NCBI RefSeq assembly: GCF_902833905.1
Contig: NZ_CADFGP010000002.1
Location: forward strand, 62,001-126,000
Origin: Paraburkholderia tuberum STM678
GTDB taxonomy: Bacteria; Pseudomonadota; Gammaproteobacteria; Burkholderiales; Burkholderiaceae
Direction: 5' to 3'
DNA: 64,000 nucleotides
Position 1 is the stretch's first letter, and each line of letters starts with the position of its first letter. A program made the translations under genes and the position numbers. Below the pieces are notes generated by a model that saw only the letters and a program-made list of their open reading frames with translations, was not told the origin of the DNA and made no database searches. Positions 44,994-53,623 of this stretch are shown here, one piece after another.

Positions 44994-46049
44994 TTACTTC
45001 AGCATCTTCTCGATCTGCCGCAGGATGTCGTCGCGCTTTTCACGCGTGAGGCCTTTCAGGCGCAACTCGAGCCGGTCGTCCCCGTACGACTTCAGATCGC
45101 CGACCGACACACCACCAAGCTTGATTTCCAGACGTTGCGCGTAGCGCTGCCGGCCCGCCGGTTTGGCGCTTTCCTGCGAGGTCGCTCGGCCTTTGACGAT
45201 GTCGGCGACCTGGCGTGTGCTCAGATCGTCGGAAAGGATCCGGTTGATCAGTCGCAGTGTCGCCTCCGCGCCGCGAGCCGTGTGGTAGCGGCCCACCTGA
45301 TACGCCATGTTCGAGCCGAAGCGGTCAGGGCGCGCGACCATTTCCTGCATCACGGTTTCCGGGAGTTTGGCGATGGACAGCGCGACTGCGACCGTCGATT
45401 CGTCGAGGCCGAGATGTTCGGCCAGTTCCTTCTGGCTCTGGAAATGCCGCTCGTCCAGAAAGCGTCGCCACACGACCGCGTTGTCGAACACCGTCTGCGA
45501 GTCGCGCTGCACGTTGAGGTCGTAACCGAGCTTGTAGCTCTGGATACCGACCGGCAGATCGATGACGATCGCTTTCACCGACTCCTTGTTCGCTTCTTTC
45601 AGCGCACGCACCCGTCTGCCGCCGTCACTGACGAAGTAGGTGCCAGGGTTGTCATAGTCGGGAATGACGTGAATCGCCTGCTGCTGCCCCTGCTTCGCCA
45701 GATTGACGGCAAGCTCCGCAATCGACGACTTCACATAGAAGTACCGTGGATTGAACGGGCTCGGCTTGATCGTCTTGAGCGCCAGTTCGATGATCTGGCC
45801 GGGGCGATAGCCGTGTTCGAGCCTCCAGGCGCGGTAGGCCGCCGATTCGTTGTCCGGATCAGGAATCTCCGCGTCCTGCAGACGCGACGGCAAGACGGCC
45901 GGAATCGCACGCCCGGCGATCGTGGGAGTTTTCGCCTCGTTGCTGACCAGGCCGTCGATCGCATTCAGACGGTCGAGCGCGGTGCGCTTTTCGCTGCTGG
46001 TCGTGTCAGGACGTGCTTGAAAGCCTTTGGCGAACTGGGACGGTTTCAT
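44994..46049 (-). CDS. parB: Chromosome/plasmid partition protein ParB
   Basis: This is a 351-residue ParB. The N-terminal ParB/Srx domain carries FNPRYFYVKSSIAELAVNLA and the CTP-binding/catalytic loop TYFVSDGGRRVRALKEAN. The central HTH is SQKELAEHLGLDESTVAVAL, and the C-terminal end (VGDLKSYGDDRLELRLKGLT) is the dimer domain. It should load on the TTTATGCGCATAAA sites and slide as a clamp. It lies 24 bases downstream of parA, and one palindrome fills the gap, so ParB may bind within its own operon. Confidence 0.94.
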   Translation of the reverse strand: MKPSQFAKGFQARPDTTSSEKRTALDRLNAIDGLVSNEAKTPTIAGRAIPAVLPSRLQDAEIPDPDNESAAYRAWRLEHGYRPGQIIELALKTIKPSPFNPRYFYVKSSIAELAVNLAKQGQQQAIHVIPDYDNPGTYFVSDGGRRVRALKEANKESVKAIVIDLPVGIQSYKLGYDLNVQRDSQTVFDNAVVWRRFLDERHFQSQKELAEHLGLDESTVAVALSIAKLPETVMQEMVARPDRFGSNMAYQVGRYHTARGAEATLRLINRILSDDLSTRQVADIVKGRATSQESAKPAGRQRYAQRLEIKLGGVSVGDLKSYGDDRLELRLKGLTREKRDDILRQIEKMLK

Positions 46050-46058
46050 TCAGGGTCC

Positions 46059-46072
46059 TTTATGCGCATAAA
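46059..46072. promoter_or_regulatory. parS-like palindrome 1 (between parA and parB)
   Basis: TTTATGCGCATAAA is a perfect 14-bp palindrome in the parA-parB gap, right upstream of the parB start. It matches the style of centromere sites known on secondary replicons of Burkholderia. Confidence 0.85.
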
Positions 46073-46073
46073 T

Positions 46074-46736
46074 TCACGGGAGCAAGGCGGCGATCTCGTT
46101 GGCGCACGCCCGTACTTCGAGCGCGGCGAGCTTCGCGCCGCGGTCGTTCATCTGAAGCACCGTTTGCCCTAACGCCATTGCCTGCTTGTAGGCTTCGCGC
46201 GTGGGAATCTGGGTCTTGAGGAGAGGGAAGCCGAGTTCTTCGAGCGCGCGCTTCAGTTCGCGCGTCAGCATCCGTTTCTCTTCAGTCTTGTTGAGCAGGA
46301 ACACGGCTCGCAGGTCTTCGTTCATGACCTGCGCTTGCTGGACCAGCTTGACGAGGCCGATGCTCGACCAGTAATCGGCAGGGGACGAGGAAGTTGGGAT
46401 CACCGCGACGCTCGCCGCGAGCAGAACGACGCCCGAGACTTTTTCGGTGATGGAGGGCGGGCAGTCGACGACGATGATGTCGTAGTCAGCCACGAACTTC
46501 TTGATCTCGCGATGGATCTGGCTGCCTGCTTCGGACAGGTTGACGACGGCGAATGGAATACCGATGTCGCCGTCGGAGGCAGCACTGGCCCAGTGAATCA
46601 GAGTGTTTTGGCCATCCGCGTCGACGACGAGAACGCGTTTGCCTTTCTCGTGAAATGCAGCGCCGAGATGCATCGCGATGGTGCTCTTCCCGACCCCGCC
46701 TTTCTGCTGTGTTACCGCGATGATTTCTGCCGCCAA
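46074..46736 (-). CDS. parA: Partition ATPase ParA
   Basis: This is a 220-residue deviant Walker ATPase. The P-loop KGGVGKST occupies residues 12-19 with the signature lysines at 12 and 17; VLVVDADGQ is the A' motif and IIVVDCPPS the Walker B. It lacks an N-terminal HTH, so it is the short ParA form that moves cargo on the nucleoid without acting as a repressor itself. It is first in the parAB operon, downstream of parS-like sites at 46841-47322. Confidence 0.95.
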   Translation of the reverse strand: MAAEIIAVTQQKGGVGKSTIAMHLGAAFHEKGKRVLVVDADGQNTLIHWASAASDGDIGIPFAVVNLSEAGSQIHREIKKFVADYDIIVVDCPPSITEKVSGVVLLAASVAVIPTSSSPADYWSSIGLVKLVQQAQVMNEDLRAVFLLNKTEEKRMLTRELKRALEELGFPLLKTQIPTREAYKQAMALGQTVLQMNDRGAKLAALEVRACANEIAALLP

Positions 46737-46840
46737 ATTTCACCTCCTCTTTTTAGACGCAAATGGATTTTACCTGGTTGAATTGCGATTTCAAATGATT
46801 TGCGTAAGCGCAGTTCGGAAATTGGCCATTCGGCAAAGGG

Positions 46841-46854
46841 TTTATGCGCATAAA
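46841..46854. promoter_or_regulatory. parS-like palindrome 2
   Basis: TTTATGCGCATAAA repeats exactly 104 bases upstream of parA. It is flanked by G and G, so the symmetric core is 14 bases. Confidence 0.85.
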
Positions 46855-47073
46855 GAGGCATCGGACGCGTGTCCGGGGTCTTGCGGGATATCAGGGCAAG
46901 CGTGGACTGGGGCTTAAGCGTTGCTGATCGCTGTCCGGCGGTGGCAAAGGGAAAGTAACGAGTGCTCGCGCACTGCGTGCACAGTCGTCGGTGACTGTTC
47001 GCGGTTTTCGGGCTGATGTGTAGAGAAAAGGAGCGCACGCATCTGAGCGACCAAAGGGGTGAGAGGTGCCAGA

Positions 47074-47089
47074 CTTTATGCGCATAAAG
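47074..47089. promoter_or_regulatory. parS-like palindrome 3
   Basis: CTTTATGCGCATAAAG is a perfect 16-bp palindrome in the parA-arsC gap (46737-47462). I see no gene in that gap. Confidence 0.85.
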
Positions 47090-47306
47090 TTCGCGTGCCA
47101 ATTGGCCCGGAGGGACCATTCGTCATGAATTCGTCCGACGCCGATTCTCCCCAGACATGGCGGCAAGCGGCAAACGTGCATCCGGCGCCTCATCAGCGGG
47201 GATATAGGTTGTCGTTTGAATCGCGCCCGCGCGAGCAAATCTCAGGTGCGACTAGAACTCAGGGTGCCAGCATTAAACTATTCCCACTCGCCTCGAAGGC
47301 AGCGTT

Positions 47307-47324
47307 GGTTTATGCGCATAAACC
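47307..47324. promoter_or_regulatory. parS-like palindrome 4
   Basis: GGTTTATGCGCATAAACC is an 18-bp perfect palindrome, the longest of the four. Spacing between sites 2, 3 and 4 is about 230 bases, a regular arrangement. Confidence 0.85.
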
Positions 47325-47462
47325 GACCCACCTCGCCGATGGTTCAACAACGCGGATGCCGCGCAGTCATCCCGCGCCACGTCATCAAGTCACCCGCTAA
47401 AATTCCCGAATTGTTCTAACCGTCGCAGCAACCTTCAACGGCGTAAGCCCCCGAATCCAGCC

Positions 47463-47822
47463 ATGATCACCGTCTACCACAACCCGCGCTGCTCCAAATC
47501 TCGCACCACCTGCGAACTCGTCGCGAACACCTACAACTCCGCAAACGAAGCGACGGAAATCGTCGAATATCTGAAGAAGCCACTCACCGTCGCAGAGCTT
47601 GAGAAGCTCAATGCTCAACTCGGCTGTCCCGTCCGCGAAATGATCCGCGACACCGAGGCCGAATATAAAGAGCTCAATCTTGCCGACACGGCGTTGACGG
47701 ACGCCCAGCTCTATGACGCATTGGCGAAGCATCCGATTCTGTTGCAACGACCGATCGTCGTCAGAAACGGACGGGCTGTCATCGGCCGCCCGCCGGAAAA
47801 TGTCGCCGCGCTTTTCGGCTGA
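47463..47822 (+). CDS. arsC: Glutaredoxin-dependent arsenate reductase
   Basis: This is a 119-residue ArsC/Spx-fold protein. The active cysteine is Cys10 in VYHNPRCSKSR, and a downstream KHPILLQRPIVV contains the conserved arginine. It reduces arsenate to arsenite with glutathione and glutaredoxin. No ars regulator or efflux gene is adjacent, so it is a stand-alone housekeeping copy. No clear ribosome site is visible. It converges on the sulfonate-binding protein gene. Confidence 0.92.
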   Translation: MITVYHNPRCSKSRTTCELVANTYNSANEATEIVEYLKKPLTVAELEKLNAQLGCPVREMIRDTEAEYKELNLADTALTDAQLYDALAKHPILLQRPIVVRNGRAVIGRPPENVAALFG

Positions 47823-47876
47823 TCGCGCGACCGTCGAAGTAAAACGATGTGGGCAATGCGGACTCGAACTGCTGCG

Positions 47877-48860
47877 CTACGCTTTGCCGGACAGCGCGGC
47901 ATCCTTGGTCACGATCTTCGTCGGGATCAGATGCAGTTCGGTGAACGTATCCGCGATGCGCTGTTGTTCCGCAAGCACGTTCGCGTCGACGGGCTTGTAG
48001 ATATGCGCGTAATGCCGCAAGCCTGATTCGATCACGCTCGCGTCGAGCCCTTGAATCGGCGCGAGTTGGGCGGCGGCCTCGCTGTAATGGCCGCGCACCC
48101 ACTCCCCTTCCTTGCCGACTTCATCGATCACGATCGCGAGGACGTCGCCGTTCTGTTGCGCGAAGGGCCGCGCGCTCAGAAAGAACTGGTGGTGACTCAC
48201 GATACCCTCGGCATCGGCGAGCTGCCGCGCGTTCGTTTGCCGCCTGGCGGCTTCGAGGAACGGATCCCAGATCGCCCACGCATCGACCGCACCGCGCTCG
48301 AAGGCCGCGCGTGCATCGGCGGGCGGCAGATACACGGGTTGGATCTCGCTGAACTTCACGCCGTTCTTCTGCAACGCGGCGACGAGAAACCAGTGCACAT
48401 CCGAGCCCTTGTTCAGCGCAATCTTCTTTCCCTTCAAATCGGCCAAGGTTTTGATTGGCGCGTCCGGATGCACGAGGATGCCTTCGGCGTGCGGCGTCGG
48501 AATTTCATACGCCGTGTAGACGAAATTGGCCCCCGCGGCCTGCGCGAACACGGGCGGCGCCTCGCCCACATAGCCGAAATCGATCGCGCCGACGTTCAGC
48601 CCTTCCAGCAATTGCGGCCCAGCCGGAAACTCGGTCCATTTGACCGTGATGCCAAGTGGCGCGAGCCGCTTTTCGAGCGTGCCGTGCGCCTTCAGCAATA
48701 CCAGGGTGCTTGCGGCTTTCTGATATCCGATGCGAAGTTCTTTTGCATGTTCATCGGCGGCAAATGCGGCGGTGGAGAAGACCGGCAACGCGGCGGCGGC
48801 CAGCGTCGCGCCTACGCCGGCCAGAAACGTACGGCGCGTCAGCAGCGGATCACGGGACAT
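47877..48860 (-). CDS. Aliphatic sulfonate ABC transporter substrate-binding protein
   Basis: This 327-residue protein has a twin-arginine-type signal (LLTRRTFLAGVGATLAAAAL) followed by an AFA cleavage site near residue 35. The mature part is the SsuA/TauA fold: ELRIGYQKAASTLVLLKAHG, FPAGPQLLEGLNVGAIDFGY, and LNKGSDVHWFLVAAL. It should bind alkanesulfonates in the periplasm. No permease or ATPase gene is next to it, so it is an orphan that may serve a transporter encoded elsewhere. ATG 48860 puts the signal at the N terminus. Confidence 0.87.
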   Translation of the reverse strand: MSRDPLLTRRTFLAGVGATLAAAALPVFSTAAFAADEHAKELRIGYQKAASTLVLLKAHGTLEKRLAPLGITVKWTEFPAGPQLLEGLNVGAIDFGYVGEAPPVFAQAAGANFVYTAYEIPTPHAEGILVHPDAPIKTLADLKGKKIALNKGSDVHWFLVAALQKNGVKFSEIQPVYLPPADARAAFERGAVDAWAIWDPFLEAARRQTNARQLADAEGIVSHHQFFLSARPFAQQNGDVLAIVIDEVGKEGEWVRGHYSEAAAQLAPIQGLDASVIESGLRHYAHIYKPVDANVLAEQQRIADTFTELHLIPTKIVTKDAALSGKA

Positions 48861-49106
48861 GAGAATACTCGTCGAAAAAGAATTTAACGGACGCCAAAAG
48901 ATGGTCCGATTGGCTCTGACGATAATTCGTCTGCGGGCCTGGACGAACCGATAAATTCGCATAAGCAAATCATGCGACAGTCGCGAAGCATTGCCCAAAG
49001 CCCAACCTATCCCCTCCCGCTGCAATCGACCGGCAAAACAAGCGCCCGCACCACCAGCTCGCGGCTGCATCGATCGACTGCAAACGAAGAGAGGAAAAAA
49101 GCCGCC

Positions 49107-50478
49107 GTGCCTGTAACGACAACACTGACACCGGGGGCCGCCCACGACACCCAACTGATCCTGTCGTGCGCGCTTGGACTAGCACTGATCATCATCTTCA
49201 TCGGCATGCTCAAGCTCGCGCCGTTCCTGTCGATCCTGGTCGGCACCTTCGCGGCGGGCTTCACGGCCGGCCTGCCGCTCGAAGCAGTCGCGAGCGCGTT
49301 CAGCAAAGGCGCCGGCGCGTTGCTCGGCGACGTCGGCATCATCATTGCGCTGGGCGCGATGCTCGGTGCGTTGATGGCCGAATCGGGCGCCACCGACCGG
49401 CTCGTGTCGACGATCCTCGCGCACTCGACCCCGCGCACGCTGCCGTGGATGATGCGTCGTCGCGCTGCTCATCGGCCTGCCGCTGTTCTTCGAAGTCGGC
49501 CTCGTGATGATGGTGCCGATCATCTTCGTCATGGCGCGTCGCGCGCAGCAGCCGATTCTGCGCATCGCGATTCCCGCGCTCGCCGGTATGACGACGCTGC
49601 ATGCGCTGCTGCCGCCGCATCCGGGTCCGCTGATCGCGGTGAGCGCGTTGCACGCCGATCTCGGCTTGACGTTGGGCCTCGGCCTGATCGTGGCGCTTCC
49701 CGCGGTGGTCCTCGCCGGTCCGCTGTATGGCATCTGGCTGTCGAAACGCATGCTCGTCGTCGAGCCTGAAGAAATGGGCAAGCTGTTCACCGCCGAGCAG
49801 AACGGCTTCGAGCCGCCGGGCTTCGCAATCTTTCTGATCACGTTCCTGCTGCCCGTCGTTCTGATGCTCGGCCGCACGGTCGCGAAGCTGCTGCTCGAGC
49901 CCGAAACGTTGCTCTTCGATATGCTGAATTTTCTTGGCGAGCCGCTGATCGCGCTGGGCCTCACCGTGCTGTTCGCTGTGGTCGCGCTCGGCTGGTCGCG
50001 CGGCATGGCGCGCGAGCGCGTCGGGGGCATTCTGCGCAAAAGCCTGCCGCCGATCGCCGCGCTGTTGCTGACGATCGGCGCGGGCGGCGGCCTGAAGCAG
50101 GCGCTCGTCGCAGCGGGCATCAGCGCGACGATCGGCAAGATCGCGGTCGGGGCGCCTATGCCGCTGATCTTGCTCGCCTGGTTGATCGCCGTCGCGCTGC
50201 GTCAGGCCACCGGCTCGGCGACGGTCGCCACGACGACGACGGCCGGCATCGTCGCGCCGGTCGTCGCGGGCCTCGGCGCGACGCACAATTCGCTGATGGC
50301 GCTCGCGATCGGCGCCGGCTCGGTGTTCTTCTGCCATGTGAACGACGCCGGCTTCTGGATGGTCCGCGAATATTTCGGACTCCAGCTTAAACAGACTGTG
50401 GTGTGGTCGGTCTTGCAGACGATCGTATCGGTCGTCGGTCTCGCGTTGACGCTCGTGCTGTGGAGCGCGTTGACGTGA
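49107..50478 (+). pseudogene. Gluconate permease (GntP family), frameshifted
   Basis: A GTG start at 49107, with GAGAGG upstream, opens the N-terminal part of a GntP carrier (LILSCALGLALIIIFIGMLK, ending AHSTPRTLPWMM). At about 49455 the frame is lost: homologous sequence resumes in the next frame as VVALLIGLPLFFEVGLVMMV and runs intact to the stop at 50478. One extra base or two missing bases would explain this. Joined, the protein would be about 456 residues, the normal length, with the conserved ATGSATVATTTTAG. It may be a recent mutation or a sequencing error. Confidence 0.78.
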
Positions 50479-50611
50479 GCACGGCGCGCGCGACAGCCTC
50501 ACCCATTTGGGCCGCGTATTGACGCGCGCACAGCGGAACACGCGCGCAGAACTTCACGCGACGCCAGGCAGCAAGCCGCGCCTCGCGTCATCAACAACAG
50601 GAGCCACCGTC

Positions 50612-50902
50612 ATGCTCGAATTGCGACCAACCTGCGAAGGCTGCGGCAAGTCACTTCCGCCGAACGCGCCCGACGCAATGATCTGCACCTACGAATGCAC
50701 GTTCTGCGAGGTCTGCGCGCTGACGAGGCTGCGCAACGTGTGTCCGAATTGCGGCGGCAATTTCGCGCAACGGCCGATTCGCACCCGCGCGCAACTCGCC
50801 CAACATCCGGCGCGTGCCGATGCGCATCCTGTCGGCATCGATGAAGCATCGCGTGCTCGCTTTTTCGAACGCTATCGCGACGTGCCGATCGGCGAGTGCT
50901 GA
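50612..50902 (+). CDS. DUF1272 zinc-ribbon protein
   Basis: This 96-residue protein has eight cysteines. PTCEGCGKSLPP, MICTYECTFCEVCA and NVCPNCGGNF are the DUF1272 signature, which should hold two zinc ions. The C-terminal third is a charged tail. AGGAG lies 8 bases before ATG 50612, and the in-frame ATG at 50507 has no site. Its function is not known. It is convergent with the anti-sigma/ECF sigma pair. Confidence 0.85.
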   Translation: MLELRPTCEGCGKSLPPNAPDAMICTYECTFCEVCALTRLRNVCPNCGGNFAQRPIRTRAQLAQHPARADAHPVGIDEASRARFFERYRDVPIGEC

Positions 50903-50926
50903 ACTGCGGTGTGGCAAAGCGGCAAA

Positions 50927-51133
50927 TCACTCGTCGCCGCTCACCTCTCCATCCACGTTCGCCGCTCCGCTCGCCACATGCGCGGCGACCCGCAGCAGGC
51001 GGATCTGTTTGCGATAGTTCCGGCACCCGCTGCAGGTCGGCAGATGCAGGCGGATCGCGAGCCATTCGCCAGTCGACAGGGAGCGGTCGAGCGCATCGGA
51101 TAGCAGCCGCGTGATGTCCTTACATTTCCCCAT
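50927..51133 (-). CDS. Anti-sigma factor with zinc-finger (zf-HC2-like) motif
   Basis: This 68-residue protein opens MGKCKDITRLLSDALDRSLS and carries LHLPTCSGCRNYRKQIRLLR: the HxxxCxxC pattern of zinc anti-sigma domains, without a membrane segment, so it is cytosolic. It starts inside the 3' end of the sigma gene (14-base overlap) and should hold that sigma factor inactive until a redox or metal signal. ATG 51133 has GAGG upstream; ATG 51139 is an alternative. Confidence 0.8.
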   Translation of the reverse strand: MGKCKDITRLLSDALDRSLSTGEWLAIRLHLPTCSGCRNYRKQIRLLRVAAHVASGAANVDGEVSGDE

Positions 51134-51860
51134 TCGCATCCTCGCTGGATAGGCCTTTTTCGCTCAGGCACGTGCGTAGCCGCAGCCGCGCGCGATAGAT
51201 CAGCACGCTGCAATGATTCGCGTTGATCTGCAGTTCGGCGCAGATCGCCGCGATGTCGATGTCGAGAAACTCCCGCATCATGAACACGCGTCCAATGTGC
51301 TCGGGCAAATGCTCGAGGCACATCTCGAACAGCGTCCAGAATTGCTGCTGGCGCAATGCAGTTTCGGGTGTCGGCCACGGACGCGGTTTGGTCTCGCGCG
51401 ACCAGTGGCCGTTGTCCTTGAAGAGCACGCGATCAAGCAGCGCCTCGCCGTCGAGTTCGGCTTCGAGCGCCGACAGATTGACCGTGCGTTGGCGCGCGCG
51501 CAGCGTGTCGACGAGCTTATGGCGCAGGATGCCGAACACCCAAGTCTTGTGCTCCGACTGCGCGGCGAAACGCGTGGCCTGAGTCCACGCGGCGGTCAGC
51601 GCTTCCTGCACGGCGTCCTCGGCGGCCGCGGCGTCGCGCAATTGCAGACGGGCGAAGCGCACGAGGTCACGCCGCAATTGCGCGAGATAAATGGGATCGT
51701 CCAGCGAGGGAGCGCCTGGCTGCGTCACGGCATGCTCCGTCGCTGCGCGTGTCGTCCTGAAACGTCGTGATTCATGAGCGGATGGTCGTCCTCGCACGGT
51801 TTGCGGATGCGTGCGCCATTCTCCCTCACGCTCCTGCCCTAGCGAATCGGTATTGAACAT
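51120..51860 (-). CDS. ECF-type RNA polymerase sigma factor
   Basis: This 246-residue frame contains sigma region 2 (LVRFARLQLRDAAAAEDAVQ, then EALTAAW) and region 4 (CLEHLPEHIGRVFMMREFLD, then IAAICAELQINANHCSVLIY). A long linker between them (LEAELDGEALLDRVLFKDNG...) is typical of an ECF group partnered with zf-HC2 proteins. The N-terminal 50 residues look unlike a sigma factor; ATG 51860 has AGGGG upstream, but a GTG about 46 codons later may be the real start. Translationally coupled to the anti-sigma gene. Confidence 0.85.
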   Translation of the reverse strand: MFNTDSLGQEREGEWRTHPQTVRGRPSAHESRRFRTTRAATEHAVTQPGAPSLDDPIYLAQLRRDLVRFARLQLRDAAAAEDAVQEALTAAWTQATRFAAQSEHKTWVFGILRHKLVDTLRARQRTVNLSALEAELDGEALLDRVLFKDNGHWSRETKPRPWPTPETALRQQQFWTLFEMCLEHLPEHIGRVFMMREFLDIDIAAICAELQINANHCSVLIYRARLRLRTCLSEKGLSSEDANGEM

Positions 51861-52169
51861 ATGCCCCTTGGCAATCGATGCCTGGGGAGCTTCGTCGCGC
51901 GGCGCGGCCGCTTATGACGCCGGAAATTAATTGTTGCAAGAAATGATATTTCGAGTCTGCGCGCGACAAGGCTGTTGGATCGCCATACGGGCCGATCAAC
52001 GCGTCGCAGTCGACCACCAATTCAACGCAATCGCACAATAGCGATTATTTCAATTTATAAGATAATGTCTTCTCATCTTCGCTGTTTGTGGACGCGGGCT
52101 CGCTCGCTATTCTTCACGCCATCGATCGCATCAGATCGCGCAACCCACACACAAACGAGGACGCACACC
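51861..52169. other. Intergenic region between sigma factor and exported peptide genes
   Basis: These 309 bases separate divergent genes. An AT-rich stretch near 52045-52070 (TTTATAAGATAATG) looks like a -10 region for the peptide gene. I see no other ORF, repeat or RNA structure here. Confidence 0.4.
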
Positions 52170-52304
52170 ATGAAACGCATTTTCTCCGCCCTGATCGCTT
52201 CGGCCGCGCTGTTCGCAGCGGCTTCGGGTGTCGCTCACGCCGACGCTCCGGCTTCGACCTGCAACGGCCCGGCGTCGTACTGCAACGTATTTTTTGGCAA
52301 CTGA
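52170..52304 (+). CDS. 44-residue exported peptide
   Basis: ATG 52170 follows GAGG by 10 bases and opens a 44-codon frame. Residues 1-24 form a textbook signal peptide (MKRIFSALIASAALFAAA, then SGVAHA). The predicted mature peptide is only 20 residues, has two cysteines six residues apart (TCNGPASYCN) and ends FFGN. A strong terminator follows 36 bases downstream, so the gene is a complete single unit. I do not recognise the family. It could be a secreted signal, a bacteriocin-like peptide or an envelope peptide. Confidence 0.7.
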   Translation: MKRIFSALIASAALFAAASGVAHADAPASTCNGPASYCNVFFGN

Positions 52305-52339
52305 TCGGCACGTCGAAATACGCAGCAAGGAAGCATGAG

Positions 52340-52367
52340 AAAAGGGCGCCGGCAACGGCGCCCTTTC
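52340..52367 (+). terminator. Rho-independent-type terminator after the small peptide gene
   Basis: AAAGGGCGCCG pairs perfectly with CGGCGCCCTTT around a GCAA tetraloop (52341-52366). It has a short T run on the plus side. Confidence 0.8.
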
Positions 52368-52457
52368 ATATTCCAGTATTCAGCGTTCGGCCTGCATGGG
52401 GATACGGCGGCGTCAAGCGGCCCCTTCTAGCCACGGCCGACGGACAACCCGCGAGTC

Positions 52458-52673
52458 CTAGCGGCTCGGCGCCTTCCCTCCGCCATCGAGTCCGGCGCCC
52501 GTGCGCCACACCTGTTTGCCTTGTTCCGACAACTCGCCGCAGCTATGCGTGGCATCGGCTTCGACGCCGTCGACGGCCATCTCGCCGCCCGCCGGCTCCT
52601 GCGCGCGCTGCCGCGCTTTCTTGCGCGCGGCGACCGCTTCGTCGTGGGATTTTCCTGCGTAGTCGAGACTCAT
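52458..52673 (-). CDS. Small hydrophilic protein of unknown function
   Basis: This 71-residue frame starts at ATG 52673 after a strong GGAGG ribosome site. It is rich in Glu, Ala, Gly, Lys and Arg (HDEAVAARKKARQRAQEP at the front), with a single cysteine and a disordered-looking C terminus (LDGGGKAPSR). No signal peptide or membrane segment is present. I do not recognise it. It is convergent with the exported peptide gene and has DnaA-box-like sequence upstream. Confidence 0.5.
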   Translation of the reverse strand: MSLDYAGKSHDEAVAARKKARQRAQEPAGGEMAVDGVEADATHSCGELSEQGKQVWRTGAGLDGGGKAPSR

Positions 52674-52764
52674 GATCCGGTCCTCCAGAATGTCGATGAT
52701 GTCCCATTTGCCTCAGATCGCCCTGGCCCGAAGGCATGCTTGATTGGCAAGGCAAAAGTTCCAC

Positions 52765-52825
52765 TTATCCACAAGGTTATTCAGCGAATCTGTGGATAAC
52801 TTTTCGAGCCGCGAGGTTATCCACC
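52765..52825. repeat. Three DnaA-box-like sites
   Basis: TTATCCACA (52765-52773) and TGTGGATAA (52791-52799) are an inverted pair of perfect consensus DnaA boxes 17 bases apart, the same spacing as in the pairs at 5726 and 5910. A third near-box, TTATCCACC, is at 52817-52825. The sites lie in the gap before the flavin reductase, 9 kb to the right of the iteron origin. Confidence 0.7.
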
Positions 52826-52964
52826 GTCAGGTGCCGCAAGAATCCTTCCCGATCCGCTATGAGCTGGCCACATCCGCCAGGGCCTGGGCGTTTCGCGCGG
52901 CTTTTGCCTATGATGGACAGTTCGTACTCTCTGCGCGTCGAGCGCCTTACCTGAGGAAGCGAAC

Positions 52965-53519
52965 ATGGCCTATCACATTGCAGTGGTCGTCGGCAGCCTG
53001 CGGCGGGATTCGTTCAATCGTCAGCTGGCTCAGGCGGTGATTTCCCTCGCTCCAGCCGATTTCACCTTCGAATACATCGATATCGGCTCGTTGCCGCTGT
53101 ACTCCCAGGACTACGACGCCGACTATCCCGAAGCCGGCAAGAAGCTCAAGGAGCGCGTGCAAGCCGCGGACGGTCTGCTGTTCGTGACGCCCGAATACAA
53201 CCGCTCGATACCGGGCGTGCTGAAAAACGCGCTCGACTGGGGCTCGCGGCCGTGGGGCACCAACTCGTGGGCCAACAAGCCCGCCGCGGTGATCGGCACC
53301 TCGGTCGGTGCGACCGGTAGCGCGCTCGCTCAGCAGCATCTGCGCAACGTGCTCGCCTATCTCGACGTCGCGGCGATGGGGCAGCCCGAGGTGTTCATCA
53401 AGCACGATCCAGCGGTGATCAACGAAAAGGGCGAGATCGTCAACGACGGCACGCGCAAGTTCCTGCAGACGTTCATGGACCGCTACGTCACGTGGATCAA
53501 GCGGCACGGGGCGGTGTAG
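52965..53519 (+). CDS. NADPH-dependent FMN reductase (ChrR/YieF-like)
   Basis: This 184-residue flavodoxin-fold reductase opens IAVVVGSLRRDSFNRQLAQA, where the phosphate loop binds FMN, and contains TPEYNRSIPGVLKNALDWGS, the signature of this family. Members reduce quinones, azo dyes or chromate and protect against redox stress. GAGGAAG precedes ATG 52965. The gene is monocistronic; DnaA-box-like sites lie upstream. Confidence 0.92.
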   Translation: MAYHIAVVVGSLRRDSFNRQLAQAVISLAPADFTFEYIDIGSLPLYSQDYDADYPEAGKKLKERVQAADGLLFVTPEYNRSIPGVLKNALDWGSRPWGTNSWANKPAAVIGTSVGATGSALAQQHLRNVLAYLDVAAMGQPEVFIKHDPAVINEKGEIVNDGTRKFLQTFMDRYVTWIKRHGAV

Positions 53520-53623
53520 CCGAGCCTCAGCGCCGCTGACCGCGTCCTGACCATCCGCCGAAGCAACGCGAACACGGCGCGCGCCGCGTAAGGCGGCCGC
53601 GCTCGTGTCGCTCGGCGCATCGC

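Noticed and set aside
47041..47070. An iteron-like GGGGTGAGAGGTGCC right of the partition genes
   Set aside because: Only the GGTGAG core matches and the CGGGAG half is absent, so it is not counted as a right-hand iteron.
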